A stretch of DNA of 64,000 bases from Blasia pusilla. Lineage: Eukaryota > Marchantiophyta > Marchantiopsida > Blasiales. Shown one piece after another: positions 50,313 through 62,171 of this stretch. Position 1 is the first letter of the stretch. Each line of letters begins with the position of its first letter. The stretch is from the NCBI GenBank assembly GCA_050084515.1, contig CM114272.1, positions 7,626,001-7,690,000 of the forward strand, written 5' to 3'. Position numbers and translations under genes: made by a program. The notes beneath the pieces are model-generated. The model saw only the letters and a program-made list of their open reading frames with translations, did not search any database and had not been told where the DNA came from.

Positions 50313-51243
50313 CTTCCTTCGAAAAAGATCCTCTCTTCCCGTTCAAAGCTTGCGAGGAATTTTCCGGCCTCCGCTGCCAATTCTCATCGAAATCGGACGA
50401 TGCAGCCACCCGCCCAGACCCAGACTACAACAGGAAGATCGGAAAGTCCACCAGAGACGAGGGAGTTCCAGGAGCTCGAATCTGCAGAATCACAATCGCA
50501 CTGTCGTGCTTTTGCTTCGTCGTATTTTTAGTACTTTTAGTACTTTTGTTGTAAATAGAATTTAATATTCGCATACGTCTAATAAAAGACGCTACATTAT
50601 CTTGTGAGGAATTAATTTTAAAGTTCCGATGACGTGTAAATCCCTCCCTATGGAGGATTGCCTTACTTTAGTGACCTTTTGAGTGGAATACTCAATATCA
50701 CATAATAAAGACGATCTACATATCTATACTATAATGCGAGGAGGGGGTTACCTCTTATGGTTATTTTTTTTCCCAAAAAAGTGAAGCCTTCCATAAGCAA
50801 TCGTCTTGAAATGGGAAATCTAAATCGGAGGGGATGTTATTTCACGAAAGAGTTAAAATTTTTAGACGACCTTCTATTTGTTTAGACAACCTTTTATTTG
50901 GAGGGGTCTTATTTCACGAAGATTTTATTTGATCACACCCTCGAACTAACGAGCCGTAATATGACACCTAGTAGCTCACTAGACGAGTAGAGAAATTTAG
51001 AATGGCCCATAAACTATGCGCTCTCTCTAAGTTGGAGCAGTCATCAAACTATCCCACATAGAGGATCTGAAACGTGACACAGGAGGTGGTGATTCGCGGC
51101 AAAGGGGCGAAGGGAATTTCAAGGTTTCTGTCAAGTACTTCGAGGTAGAGCTCCGCTCTCTCGTTCTCTCGACTCTCAGATATTATCTCCTGTTTCTCTC
51201 TCTTTTGTGTGCGGGCATTCATAGTCGGCGAAACCCATACTCA
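50313..51243. other. Root-cap gene upstream flank
   Basis: Presumed promoter side of the root-cap gene. No frame or element is recognised, and no single motif stands out as a TATA box. Confidence 0.3.
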
Positions 51244-51487
51244 AGAGTTCCACTGGAATTCAGGTTGACCTGTATCTTTCATTCGATCGCTCCTGTTTGG
51301 TCTTCGATCATTTATCTGTTTGATGCCGCTCATTTTGACAGTGAAGAGAAGGTAATGAATGTGGAAGAGTTCCACTGGAATTCAGGTCGACCTGTATCTT
51401 TCATTCGATCGCTCCTGTTTGGTCTTCGATCGCTGTCTGTTTGGTCTGCCGCTCATTTTGACAGTGAAGAGAAGGTAATGAATGTGG
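51244..51487. repeat. 122-bp tandem duplication
   Basis: Copies start at 51244 and 51366 (AGAGTTCCACTGGAATTCAG, CATTCGATCGCTCCTGTTTG, GACAGTGAAGAGAAGGTAAT). The second copy has small insertions and substitutions near the middle. Confidence 0.9.
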
Positions 51488-51912
51488 AAGAGTGAGTCTA
51501 TATCAGCATATACACATGGCTTTCCACAAATATGGTCCGAGCTATGGTCCGAGCGGTCTAAGGAAGATCGGTTGCTTACAGGTGGTATTCGTTACCTGTA
51601 TTCCGTGAAATCTTGTCCGAGAATCTAGATGGAGCTCACTTCGGATTCAGGAGGGACGTGCATACAGACCGCCTACATAGCGAGTCTGGAGGCGTAGACT
51701 CGGAGCGAATCCGGCGAGCACTTCGAATTACGGACGGAGAGGTCTACAAAGACGAGTGCAAGCGATACCCCAAGTGCACGCATCGATATACAACTAAGCT
51801 GCAGGTGAAGAGAGAGACGTAGGGAAGCAAATGTTCTCAAGTCCTCGGAAGCGTAATTGAGTGAGAGTACGAGTAGAACCTTCAAGCCTCATGTCTACAT
51901 GGCAGCCGCGGA
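51488..51912. other. Spacer between tandem duplication and oxidase pseudogene
   Basis: Only short frames (for example 51613-51822 plus) without signature. Confidence 0.3.
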
Positions 51913-52365
51913 TCACATGGAATTGAGAGGTATGCTTTGCTGGTAGTTGAAGACGTTGGACGGATCCCACGTCAACTTGATGCTCTTGAGCCTGGCGAGA
52001 TTGGAGCCGTAGTAAGCATCAAGCGTCATCTCGCTGTCGATGTAGTTCTGGTAGGCTTCGGAAGACGAGTAGGGCCGCACGGTATTCCAGATGCCTTCGA
52101 TCCACGCGACATCGGTGCTTGATTAGCGGGCATGCTGTCCCACGCCGTCAACATCTGAATGCTGAACAGCGAATCGCGGTGAACCCACGAGCTCGCAGAG
52201 GACGAAATGTTGTTGATGACAGACTAAGATGCCCCGAACAGATCGAAGATGAAGTAGGCCTAGCTGTTGGGGCCCTTCTTCATTGCGGCTATGTACGCGC
52301 TGATACCCGCTTCTGAGACCCGGAGCCCTTAAACAAATCCCCGTAAATGGTGCTCGTTTCTTTTG
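51913..52365 (-). pseudogene. Berberine-bridge-type FAD oxidase, C-terminal pseudogene fragment
   Basis: Reading leftwards, pieces match the C-terminal part of FAD-linked oxidases with a BBE domain: IYGDLFKGSGSQKRVSA, then YIAAMKKGPNS, AYFIFDLFGAS, WVHRDSLFSIQMLTAWD, AWIEGIWNTVRPYSSSEAYQ, and YYGSNLARLKSIKLTWDP ending in QQSIPLNSM and TGA (51915-51913). The expected order and spacing are kept. There are in-frame TAG codons at 52262-52260 and 52226-52224 and frame slips near 52305 and 52118. The FAD-binding N-terminal half is absent. The protein resembles the BBE-like oxidases found widely in fungi and bacteria at least as much as plant berberine bridge enzymes, but ancestry cannot be judged from this fragment. 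Confidence 0.85.
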
Positions 52366-52399
52366 CCTGTCCCCCCCATATGGGATTCACCAGATACCG

Positions 52400-52510
52400 A
52401 CTGGGAGAGCCGCTCCCACAAAGAGCAAAACGCTCCCACAATTGCGTCAACAGCGGGATTCGATCCCCGCCCACTTGATCCGAAGCCAACGACCCGGCCT
52501 TACTGACGTA
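52400..52510 (-). other. Possible tRNA-derived (SINE-like) sequence
   Basis: On the minus strand, GCGGGGATCGAATCCCGC resembles a tRNA T-arm with an RNA polymerase III B-box (GGATCGAATCC). A convincing A-box and acceptor stem are missing, so this is not a functional tRNA. It lies next to the truncation of the oxidase pseudogene. Confidence 0.3.
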
Positions 52511-52788
52511 GGCCTCCTAGATGTTTGGGAACAGGGGGCTTTCGGATGTTATTTATGAAATTAGTTTTTTCCGTGCCCAGATCTTGTTCTCTTACAAATA
52601 TCATAGCCTTTTTTTTTAGGTGAGCTTTATGAAATTATAGTTACGTTTTTCTTACTTGAAATCTGCTCTTGGTTGTCCCTCTCTTTTTTTACTAGAATTA
52701 TCTAATTATATTGAAATTTTAATATGCTCTTTTTAAATTTGCAGTGAATAATATTGTATATGCGGAGTGAGGCTAACTAGCTTACGCC

Positions 52789-54432
52789 ATGTCAACTCTC
52801 TCATCAAGATGCAAGAGGCCGATAATTGTGGAAGAAATTGTGATAAATAGAAGTCTTGAATATTTGGTAGAGAGAGATGAACATAGATTTTCATTATCTC
52901 GCTCTGAACGAAAACGAAAATTGTTTGATGTGGACCCTACATTTTTTGCTCCTATTTCAAATGGTTTCAATGAGACTTGAGGAGGTTAGAGAAGTCTCAA
53001 TAGGCGAGGAAATTGTGATTACTCTCAATAGTAATGAGAGATACTCTATGGATATTTGTCTTGGTCTTGAAGAACTTGACGATGGAGAATATTCCTCCAC
53101 TTCCCTCTATGATTCTGAGGGATGGTATGTTGGTGATGAGTTCGACCTCGAATATAGGTGTATGGATTATGGGGATTTAGACATAAGTGCAGATAGTCGA
53201 GATATTGGAGATAAGTAGCCTAGAGAGTACTATCTATTGTGTATATCCAATTAATCATCAAATCCATGTTGGTTTTGTTCTCAGATATGTCTGTTTGAGA
53301 TTGTTGAGTTGAGCAAACGATCAAGTTTCATTTCTTTGGGAGTGGTGTGACTCAAAAAAGTAAGTCTTTTCTGCTTGTGTTCTAATATTCAGGTGTGGAG
53401 ATTTAGTATCCTTTTCTATTGAGTATTTCTTTCATTATTTTGATATATTTCTTTTATTTAAATAATTGTGTGGATAATGTAGGATACTTTATAAATGAGT
53501 GTTGACAAATTACGCTATAGCGATGGTGAGTTCTACGTTCCTCTTGATGAACAAGAAAGGGATTATACACCTATAGATGTTGACGTCATAGAGGTGATAC
53601 AAATAGCAAGTCCGAGTATGTCCCCTCACGATCGTTGAAAATAGGAATAATGCTTCAAGTCCTGGCTATGTTCCATCGCCGATTTTTGAAAATATGGATA
53701 AGGCTTTAAGTCCTAGCTATGTACCATTGCCAATTTGCGAAAATGGGATTAATGCTCCTAATGTTAGCATAAGCCCTTTGAGAAATGGTCAGAGTTGTAG
53801 TTATGATGAGAGTGCATCTAGGATTTTAACCACACCTGTAGTGAATCATCATTCTATTTCACAAGAAGAGGTTGGAGGTCAGGAGGGAGAAGGAGATACA
53901 GATTCCACACATGATTGCATCCCTTCATCAGACCCTATAGCATCTAGCCATTCATTTGTACGTGATTGTTACGGGTCGGGGTCATGGAAAATTAGTGATT
54001 GTGATTCAATTTGCTCTGAGGACTCAAGTGAGATGAGTACCGCCGAGTCTCATTGCCCGTTAGAATGATTTTCCTATTTCAGATTTTTATAAAAACTTCA
54101 GTTATGTGTAAATTTATTTTTTAATATAGATTATAATATTCACAGTTTTTTGTATAAATTTTTCTCTTTTTTTCTATTATTTTTTTATATATTGACAATA
54201 TATATTTTGGTCGGATGGTTGATATTATCACAAGATGCATGAATCTCAAGAGGAACCATCGAGGCGAGATGAAAAAAGACCATTCGCAGACATCACCAAT
54301 GTAGTCTCTTTACCTAATGTGGAGCATGATCACCACATTTCATGTAGTGCTCCATCTTCTATAATGGATTTGGAGGAAACAAAGAAGCTTGCATATAAGA
54401 AGGTTAGAAGGGTTGCTTCTCAAAGAAAGTAA
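52789..54432 (+). CDS. Helitron N-terminal acidic exons (broken)
   Basis: Open pieces at 52789-53218 (two frames), 53640-54068 and 54235-54432. The middle piece contains a repeated 16-residue unit (SPGYVPSPIFENMDKA, SPSYVPLPICENGINA). The last piece has KRPFADITNV, a pattern common near the start of plant Helitron proteins, and ends in a basic stretch (KKVRRVASQRK) before a GT. The low-complexity, acidic and serine-rich character gives no enzymatic clue. The link to the downstream Rep is inferred from position, strand and composition. Confidence 0.5.
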
Positions 54433-54588
54433 GGGCGCTTCATGATATGCGATTTGTAACTCATTCAACGACTTTGTCATCTCCAATGTAAGGATACTTA
54501 GCATTATGATTATAGAATGATATCGTAACCATATGTGCACACTCTAGATTTGTTGTGTGACTTTAATATCTTTCATGTTTGTGATGTA

Positions 54589-55560
54589 GACTTCCAAATC
54601 CATCGAACCCGAAACGATTTGATATACATCAAATTATGAGAGCTCAAGGACAAATAAGAAGACATGCTAAATTAGTTGAATTGAGATCTATTGAAGTATT
54701 TGTAGAATGTTCCATTGATGAAAGAATTACAACCACCCATCATCGATGGCCCACCATAAATACTAGAAGGTATTTATTTATGTATAACATTTCTACTTTT
54801 TATTATAATAATATTTATAATTTGATATGACTTTTTTTTATTCTTTGTTCAGGTTGGTAGCAACACCTTCCAATCGAAATCTTCATGCTTTAATAGACTC
54901 TACATCGTCTCCAATGTATGCGTTTCATCCACTCATTAATTTCTTTCTTTTATTGGTTTTTTAATTTAATTTTTTTAATTTAATTATTTTGACTTGATTT
55001 TTTTTTTGATTGTTTTTCTCAGTCTTCCACTTCCGTCCAACCCTCGGGGATTACATGCTATGCTTCAAGTTGCACGAGCACAAGGCCAGAGAAGAAGGCA
55101 CCATAATTTGGCCCAAGCGAATGTTCATCAATTGTCTGTGAATCTTCTTCCTAGAGAGGAAGTTGAGGCTATGACTACTAATGTCTTTCATACTCAAGCT
55201 AATATAAGGTATGTTTTACATACTTTTATTATTGATGCTTCTTACTTGGTCTTAAATTTTTATGAATGATTTCTAATAAAAAAATTTGGCAGGCCAATTA
55301 TGGTACATCATAAAGTTGAAGTTATTCCAAACTCTGGGATTGTGGTCTTTCCATCTCCAATGTATATTTCTAAACTATATATTCAAATTTAATAGAGATA
55401 TGTTTATATGTATATTTATTCTTATTATAATCATATATATTAATTTCTTAACCTCTACTTGTAGTCTTCCAATTCCTACCAATCCTCTACGATTATCTCA
55501 CATGCTTCAAGTTGCTCGAGCTGAGGGCCAAAGAAGAAGACATGCTCATTTGGATGAAGT
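54589..55560 (+). repeat. Reiterated Helitron exon module, three copies
   Basis: Three exons separated by AT-rich introns each begin after an AG with a related peptide: LPNPSNPKRFDIHQIM then RAQGQIRRHAKL (54591 on), LPLPSNPRGLHAMLQVARAQ then GQRRRHHNL (55022 on), and LPIPTNPLRLSHMLQVARAE then GQRRRHAHL (55463 on). A shorter fourth relic (TPSNRNLHALI) lies at 54860-54890. The module ends in a basic RRRH cluster. Confidence 0.8.
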
Positions 55561-56921
55561 ACATGAGATTGCACATGTTGGCGATTCGTTGATAAGGAAT
55601 GATGCCAATGGACCTAATCGTGAAGGCCACATGGAAGTGAATGAAGACAATGTATCTGCCTTGATTCCAAATGTGGGATCACATTTGGATGAAGTATATG
55701 AGATTGCACATGTTTGTGATCCGTTGTTTAGGAGCGATGCCAATGCAGCCAATCGTGAAGGCGACATGGAAGAAAATGAAGATAATGCACATGCCTCGAT
55801 TCCAAATGTGGGATCTAGAAGGGTTGTGAACTTGAAAAAGTTGCTCAATATTGCACGTATTCCTAACTTTGAAGAGAAGCACATTCGAATTCTTAGGTTG
55901 GGAGATCGTATTGATAGTATGACTGGCCGTTTTAGTGTTGGACTTATGAATGTTGTTTGTCCGACTTGCAATGCTCTACATTGGAAGTGTGAGAGAGTGA
56001 AGTATACTAGGTTTATAAGCTCGCCTTTTAGTATGTGTTGTGGGCATGGTAAGATTCAATTACCATATTTGACAGCTTCACCTTCTATACTAGCAGAATT
56101 ACTTTCTGGTATGAGTGCAAATAGTCTTCATTTTTTGCGTAATGCACGTGCCTATAATAGTGCTCTTCAATTGGCATCTACTGGGGCACATGTGATAGAG
56201 CAACGAGGCGGTACAGGAAACTTCAGGATTCAAGGTGGTGTATATCATTCTATTGGACCTCTACATGCTGAAAGTGGTGCTCCTCCACAATTTATAAATT
56301 TATATTCATGATGATGAGCATCAGATGGAACATAGAAGAAGGATTATGACTGGAGATTATCGGGATCAATTGAGGCCAGAGATCTTAAAGGGATTACAAG
56401 ATATGTTACATGCCCATAATCCATATGTGGCTTTATTTCGAAATGTGGCTAATGATCCATGTAATTCTGACTTTCATATTGTTCTTAAGGGTAGTAAGCG
56501 AGGTCTCGATGCAAAACGATACACCTTGCCTGTTGCTTCAGAGATTGCAGCTATCTTGCTTGGAGATGGGAGTGAGCGAGTAGAAGGATGTGATATTATT
56601 GTTCACTTACATGGAGGAGGGATTCGTCGTCTGTCAGACTTGAATGAAGCATATATCCCATTGCACTTTGTTTTGCCTTTTGTTTATGGTGAAGCAAGTT
56701 GGCATCGTGGGATACCTTTGCAAGGGCAACATGATCATAGAGATGATCCTCCGTTAAGAGGGTATGCTATGATGGATGAAGATAGAGATGATATTGTACA
56801 AGGAGAAAGTCAAGGTGAGGTTACCACTCATGAGGCGAGTTCAAAGACGACATCGCTTTACAATTTGCTTCATTCGGACTTCAAATGCGAGCTAACGCTA
56901 TGGATAATAATCGGTTGTTGA
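55286..56921 (+). CDS. Helitron replication protein, N-terminal part (frameshifted)
   Basis: Open frames 55286-56311 and 56325-56921 together cover the region before the Helitron_like_N domain. They include a cysteine pair motif (CPTCNALHWKCE), HGKIQLPYL, the FHSIGPLHPxxG-like string YHSIGPLHAESGAPPQFINL, and RDIIVHLxxGGxxRLSDLNEAYIPLHFVLPFVYGE-like sequence. One base is missing near 56300 (INLYS-stop where YIHDDEHQ should follow) and the frame slips again at about 56880 before MRANAMDNN. A 45-residue segment is tandemly duplicated at 55547-55816. Confidence 0.85.
55547..55816. repeat. 135-bp (45-codon) tandem duplication in the Helitron Rep
   Basis: Copies 55547-55681 and 55682-55816 encode HLDEV(H/Y)EIAHV and end in IPNVGS. 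The frame is kept. They differ at about 15 residues, and many of the changes alter the protein. Confidence 0.9.
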
Positions 56922-58382
56922 GGTTTGGTCGTCTTACTCAAGAATATATGGTGGATATGTATGTGACTATCGAAATGCAACGGCTAACTTGGATACGATT
57001 GCATCAAAAAGAGTTGAGAGTTGATTTATACCAGGGTCGAGATGCCATGACTCGGCATGATGTGAACGGTCAAGGCATAGGGAGACGTATTATCTTACCT
57101 TCGTCTTTCATAGGAGGACCCCGTCACATGCATCAATTGTACCATGATGCTATGGCCATTGTGAGACATTTTGGGAAGCCTGACTACTTTTTGACAATGA
57201 CTTGCAATCCTAAATGGCCAGAGATTACCTGCTTCTGCATGGTCAATCAACGTCCGATCGTCCCGACTGGTTGTACGTGTTTTCCAACAAAAGAAGAAGG
57301 AGTTGTTGAGACTGATATTGATAAGCATATTTTGGGTCGAGTGGTAGGATGCATTCATGTGGTCGAGTTCCAAAAGAGAGGGCTACCACATGTGCATATC
57401 CTAATTATTCTTGCTTCTGAGGATAAGCCAAGGACAACCTCTGATTATGACGATATTATATCAGCTGAGATTCCGAATCCCATGACTCATCCTAGGCTAC
57501 ATTCTATTGTAAGAAATTGTATGATTCATGGTCCGTGTGGAGTAGCACATCCAACTGCACCTTGCACGGATAAAACGACAAAAAAATGTTCCAAAGGATA
57601 CTCAATGCCGTTTGCAACAATGACAATGGAGAATGAGGATGGATATCCTATTTATAAGAGGTAATTCATTGGTTTTGTTGTTTATTTCGTCATTTGATGT
57701 TCTTCTATTAGTGTGCTATCTTTTTTCCCCAACTATTAACATACTTCTATATGTGTTTATGCAGGCGTGATAATGGCAGATTGATAAATAAGTCAAATCA
57801 TGACTTTGATAATCGTTGGGTGGTTCCATACAATCCAATGTTATGTACTTTATTTGATTGTCATATCAATTTGGAGATAACAAATAGCATCTTGGCAGTA
57901 AAGTACTTTTATAAGTATGTGTACAAAGGATCTGATGCCATATCATATACCTTGGCAAATACTACATCAGGAGAGGATACTATTGATGAGACATCATTAT
58001 ATCTTGATGCAAGGTATTTTGATCCCTTCTATCTTTCAAGATCTCTAATTTTTCCTAGGATATATTATGGAGTCTAACAATATTTATATTGTATGGTATG
58101 AAGGCACGCTTTTTTCTTCTTGAAGCATGTTGGCGAATCTTCAAGTTTAGTCCACATGCAGAGCAACCAAGTATTGTGAGATTGATTGTTCATCTTCCAA
58201 ACAGTCAAATGATATATTTTCATGGGCAAGATTCATTGGGTAATATTCTGGAGCGAAGTAAGGAAACCACTCTTACTCAATGGTTTGCAACAAATGTTTC
58301 TAATTCGACTTCGCGACAATATCTTTATTTGGAGTTCCCTTCTCATTACTCTTGGAATAAGAAGCAATGGCATCCGCAGTAA
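56885..58382 (+). CDS. Helitron Rep (HUH nuclease) region
   Basis: Open frame 56885-57664 carries the Helitron_like_N core (RRIILPSSFIGGPRHMHQLY, PDYFLTMTCNPKWPEI) and the HUH motif in KRGLPHVHIL. A short stretch (about 57235-57345) reads in the wrong frame between two compensating slips. An intron (57662 to about 57765) leads to WVVPYNPMLCTLFDCHINLE and the tyrosine motif KYFYKYVYKG. A second intron (about 58012-58109) leads to LLEACWRIFKFS and further family sequence to 58382. The HUH histidines and both catalytic-type tyrosines remain despite the slips. Confidence 0.88.
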
Positions 58383-58491
58383 ACGCGGCGCGAAAAGATG
58401 TGGACATCCTATTGACGCGTCAGATATGACAAATCCAGGTAAACTTTCGATACTTTGTTAAGATACAATTATTAAGGAAAAAATTGAGTTA

Positions 58492-61041
58492 ATGTTAAAA
58501 TCATATTCATGCTTCCTTCCTAATACTTTTTTTTCGCTAATCCTAGCTGAAGGGGAGCGTCATTGGTTACGATTACTTCTCCATCATGTGAGAGGAGCTC
58601 AATCATATCAAGATTTGAGAACCATCGATGGTGTAGTTTATCCTACCTTCAAAGAGACCGCTATTCAGATGGGACTTTTGGAGGACGATAGAGAGATCTT
58701 TTCTTGCTTTGAAGAGGCGGTTGTCATTCGTACTGGCTATTCATTACGTCTACTCTTTGCCATTTGTCTTCTATATAATACACCTTCCCTTCCGGCTATG
58801 GTGTGGGAACATTTTTTGGTTCCATTGACAGAAGATCTTCTACATCAAAGGCGTGAGGTAATATGCATGGCTTTTGTTGAGTCAATTTTTTTCTTATTTC
58901 TCTTACGAATATTTTAGGTACTTTATTTACGTTTTAACTTCTATATTTGTTGCTTGTAATAGAGAATTGGTATTCCGACCCTTCCATTGGATGTTCGTAT
59001 TATTAATCTTGCGTTATTGGAGGTCCATTACCATCTTCAAGATCATGGTAAAAGTATGGCGGACTTCCCCGACATGCCTCAACCAAATTTCCAAGCTCGT
59101 GATTTATCTATTTCACGTCTAGAAGAAGAAGAGCTCTCCTACGATCATGATATTCTTTGTGAACGTGTGAGAGCAGGAGAGATGTCTTTAAATGATGGAC
59201 AACGCGCGATTTGGGAAGTTATTTGTAATGCTTTTCGCGATATCTTACACGATGCGCCACCTTCTGTAAGTGGATATTATATATAGTATATTTTATTATT
59301 AATTTCTTACACTTTTTATTATTAATTTCTTAATTTCTTAAAAATATGGATTTTTTCAGGCAAAACTTTTCTTTATCGATGGTCCTGGCGGAACAGGAAA
59401 AACATTTTTGTACAACCTTCTTCTTGCAATGGTAAGGAGCGAGGGTCATATAGCTCTTGCAGTTGCATCTTCGGGGATTGCCGCTTTATTATTGGATGGA
59501 GGTCGTACTGCTCATTCTCGATTCAAGATTCCTATCCAAGTACATGAAAGTTCCACTTGCAAGTAAGTCTAGATTTAAGATTTATTTTCCTCTTATGGCA
59601 TGCATATTATTGTTTTATTTTTTGATTATCCTCCATAAATGTTCCTCAGATATTGTTTGGTTATCGATTTTCCAGCCTATCGGTCAATAGTCATATGGCC
59701 CGCCTTATACAAAAGGCGAAGTTGATTGTGTGGGATGAAGCTCCTATGACCCATCGTCACGCATTTGAGGCTGTTAATCGTACTTTCCAAGATATCATGG
59801 GTTTGATGGATCCTCGATTACGAGATTTGCCTTTTGGGGGGAAATCATTTTATTCAGTGGTAACTTTCGACAACTTCTTCTAGTTGTTCGTCGTGGAGAT
59901 CGTGCCACAGTTGTGTGTGCAACACTTAGGAGATCTCCTATTTGGTTTGACATGAGATTATTGAAACTCACTACCAACATGAGATTCAATACTGTACAAG
60001 GTATTAAAGAGTAAACCTAATATTTTATCTTTTTCATTTCATTTGGTTTTTTTGTTTTTTTTAATATTTACTAATTTCTTCATCTTATATTTATTATCAG
60101 GATATGCACGAGAAGAGCAAGAAGCCTTTGCAAAGTGGTTATTAGAGGTAGGAGAGGGTCGTGTATCGCTACATTTGGACCTTGGAGAGGATTTTATACA
60201 AGTTCCGGATGCGATAATTGTTAAAACCACAAGGATCATGATTTCATTGACATTGTTTATGGACACAATGTTCATAAGTGGAGTGATATTGATTTCTTGA
60301 GGGGTACATCCATTTTGTCAACCAAGAATACTACTGTGGATATTATAAACGGAGAAATCATGTCTCGATTTCCAGGAGAGGTAATATTCATATTCTTGAA
60401 TATCATTATTCTATTTTGATTGTTCTACTGCTACATTTTTCTATGATCTCTCTTATTATTAATGATTTATTTTGTTTTTGCAGGAGCATACTTTCTTGAG
60501 TGCTGATTTTGTTTCCGACGATGAGATGAGACTTGTTTATCCAACAGAATTTTTGAATACATGTTTACCATCTGGATTGTCACCTCATTGTTTGACTTTG
60601 AAGATTGGACCTCCGATAATGCTATTACGGAATATGAATGGAGCATAGGGATAAGCAAACGGGACTCGGCTGGTGATAGCTGGCTTTAGTCGACATCTTA
60701 TAGATGCAACAATTATCACGGGAAAAAACATTGGAGCTCGAGTTTTCATTCCACGCATTCCATTCATTGCTTCTGATTCCGGCCTACCTTTTGATTTACG
60801 ACGATTTCAATTTCCTATCCGTCTTGCTTTTGCAATGACTATTAATAAGTCTCAAGGTCAAACATTAGATAGAGTTGGTATTTACTTGCCCAATCCCATA
60901 TTTTCTCATGGGCAATTGTATGTTGCCTTGTCAAGAGTAGGCTCGAGGAATTCTATTCATATTATGACAGATAATGAAAATGCTACTAACAAAATAAGTA
61001 TTTACACTAGAAATGTTGTATATAATGAAGTACTAAGTTAA
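58492..61041 (+). CDS. Helitron PIF1-like DNA helicase region (broken)
   Basis: After an uncertain junction (58382-58540) the frame resumes with [20 protein letters not shown] and [17 protein letters not shown], typical pre-helicase sequence. Then come Walker A in [16 protein letters not shown] (about 59370-59415), Walker B in [12 protein letters not shown] (about 59725-59760), [17 protein letters not shown] after a slip near 59855, NMRF, a Pif1 C-terminal block ([40 protein letters not shown]) and a stop at 61039-61041. Introns are evident at about 58857-58960, 59265-59360, 59562-59690 and 60390-60480. In-frame TAG (60646) and TAA (60652) codons just before NGTRLVI confirm inactivity. Confidence 0.88.
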
Positions 61042-61183
61042 ATTAAAATAACATTATATATGTGAAGTTTTATATTGACTCGCATTTTCTAAATTTTGTA
61101 ATGCTTCACTTATTTATATTCACTTATTAGTATGATTAATTTTACATATGCTAAATTTTGATGCGGGCATTCTTACTAGTAAT

Positions 61184-62171
61184 TTGAAAAATAAAGTCGA
61201 TTAAGATGCTTTAAAGGTCATTCTCCTAGTGCGACCCAACTCAAGCTCGAATAAAACCTATTCGTAAAACATCCATATCCAAGAGAAGTGATTCAATTTC
61301 TAAAATGAAGAATTGTTTCTTTCTTACGCTTGAAAGGAAATTATTTTTTATGATGAGAAATTGGGAGTATTCTTTGAAAAAAAATACCGTACACTGAATG
61401 ACGCAAACAGTTCTTTACTCCATACGATATTTATTTTCTTAAAATATAATTTATCGACTAAAAGTCATAATGAATGGGACGGAGAACTCGTTGGTCGAGC
61501 TCAAGTCAAGGTCGCCAATTTTTTTCCCCTGAACCAAGGAACGGGGAGATCCGGGGTTACGAGTAATCCCGGCCGGTCATTTTTAGAAATTGCCGACTAC
61601 AGCTAAAAGTTCCCGGCTGGGTTTCCGGTGGGTTGGGGACACGTTTCGGAAATCCTCCTGAACTGGCTGCTTCGGTCGGCTTTGGTCCGGATACCCCACG
61701 GCGTGAACGGAAACGGACCTTGGGCCTTGTGTCACGTCGGATTTAAATCGTCTCCTCGTTACATTTGGCGGAAATCTACTGACGTCCTTTCTAGCTATCG
61801 GAAATCCGGGGCCATGTGATCTTTTAATCTGAACCGCCCATTTTACAACCCTAAATATTTTTAGGGATGGGCTAGCCGCTACACCGCTGCGGCTCTCATG
61901 AGTCCCGAGACTCATTGCCGCATCACTCGGGAGTCGGGAGTCGGGCAGGTGCGAGGCCGGCAGGGGCCCTACTGGAGGGGTGGAGGTGTGGACTCTGGAG
62001 ACCCCACTCCAGCCCACATTCGAGAAAGTGTCACATTCGCTCCCGCTGCCCGCGCGCAGCCCGCTCGCACTCCTTGTTCCCCGCTTTCGCCCTCCTTGTT
62101 CCGTCGCGTTGAGACTTCTTTGTTGAAGTTTGTTCGGTCTCGTTCGGCGCTCCGCGAGGCCGCTCACTCTT
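61184..62171. other. Spacer between Helitron and hAT-like element
   Basis: AT-rich to about 61480, then a GC- and CCGG-rich block (61540-62060) resembling the composition of 29.3-30.7 kb. A 194-codon minus-strand frame at 61583-62167 crosses it without a family signature and is taken as chance. Confidence 0.3.

Larger units (their letters stand above)
52780..61183 (+). mobile_element. Helitron (Rep plus PIF1-like helicase), decayed
   Basis: An 8.4-kb AT-rich block on one strand carries, in order, acidic N-terminal exons, a Helitron_like_N/Rep region and a PIF1-type helicase, the plant Helitron arrangement for rolling-circle transposition. A possible 3' terminus is ACTAG at 61175-61179, in the context ATGCGGGCATTCTTACTAGT, but the usual GC-rich hairpin just before it is not clear. 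No TC 5' end could be fixed, so both limits are approximate. Frame slips near 56300, 56880, 57240-57340 and 59855 and stop codons at 60646 and 60652 show that this copy is inactive. Nuclear introns of typical AT-rich plant type interrupt the gene. Confidence 0.9.

Noticed and set aside
52440-52500. Functional tRNA gene
   Set aside because: Only a T-arm-like stem is present; no acceptor stem, anticodon arm or A-box could be fitted.
61583-62167. 194-codon minus-strand frame upstream of the hAT-like gene
   Set aside because: Low-complexity, arginine/serine-rich, no motif; explained by the GC-rich sequence of the block.
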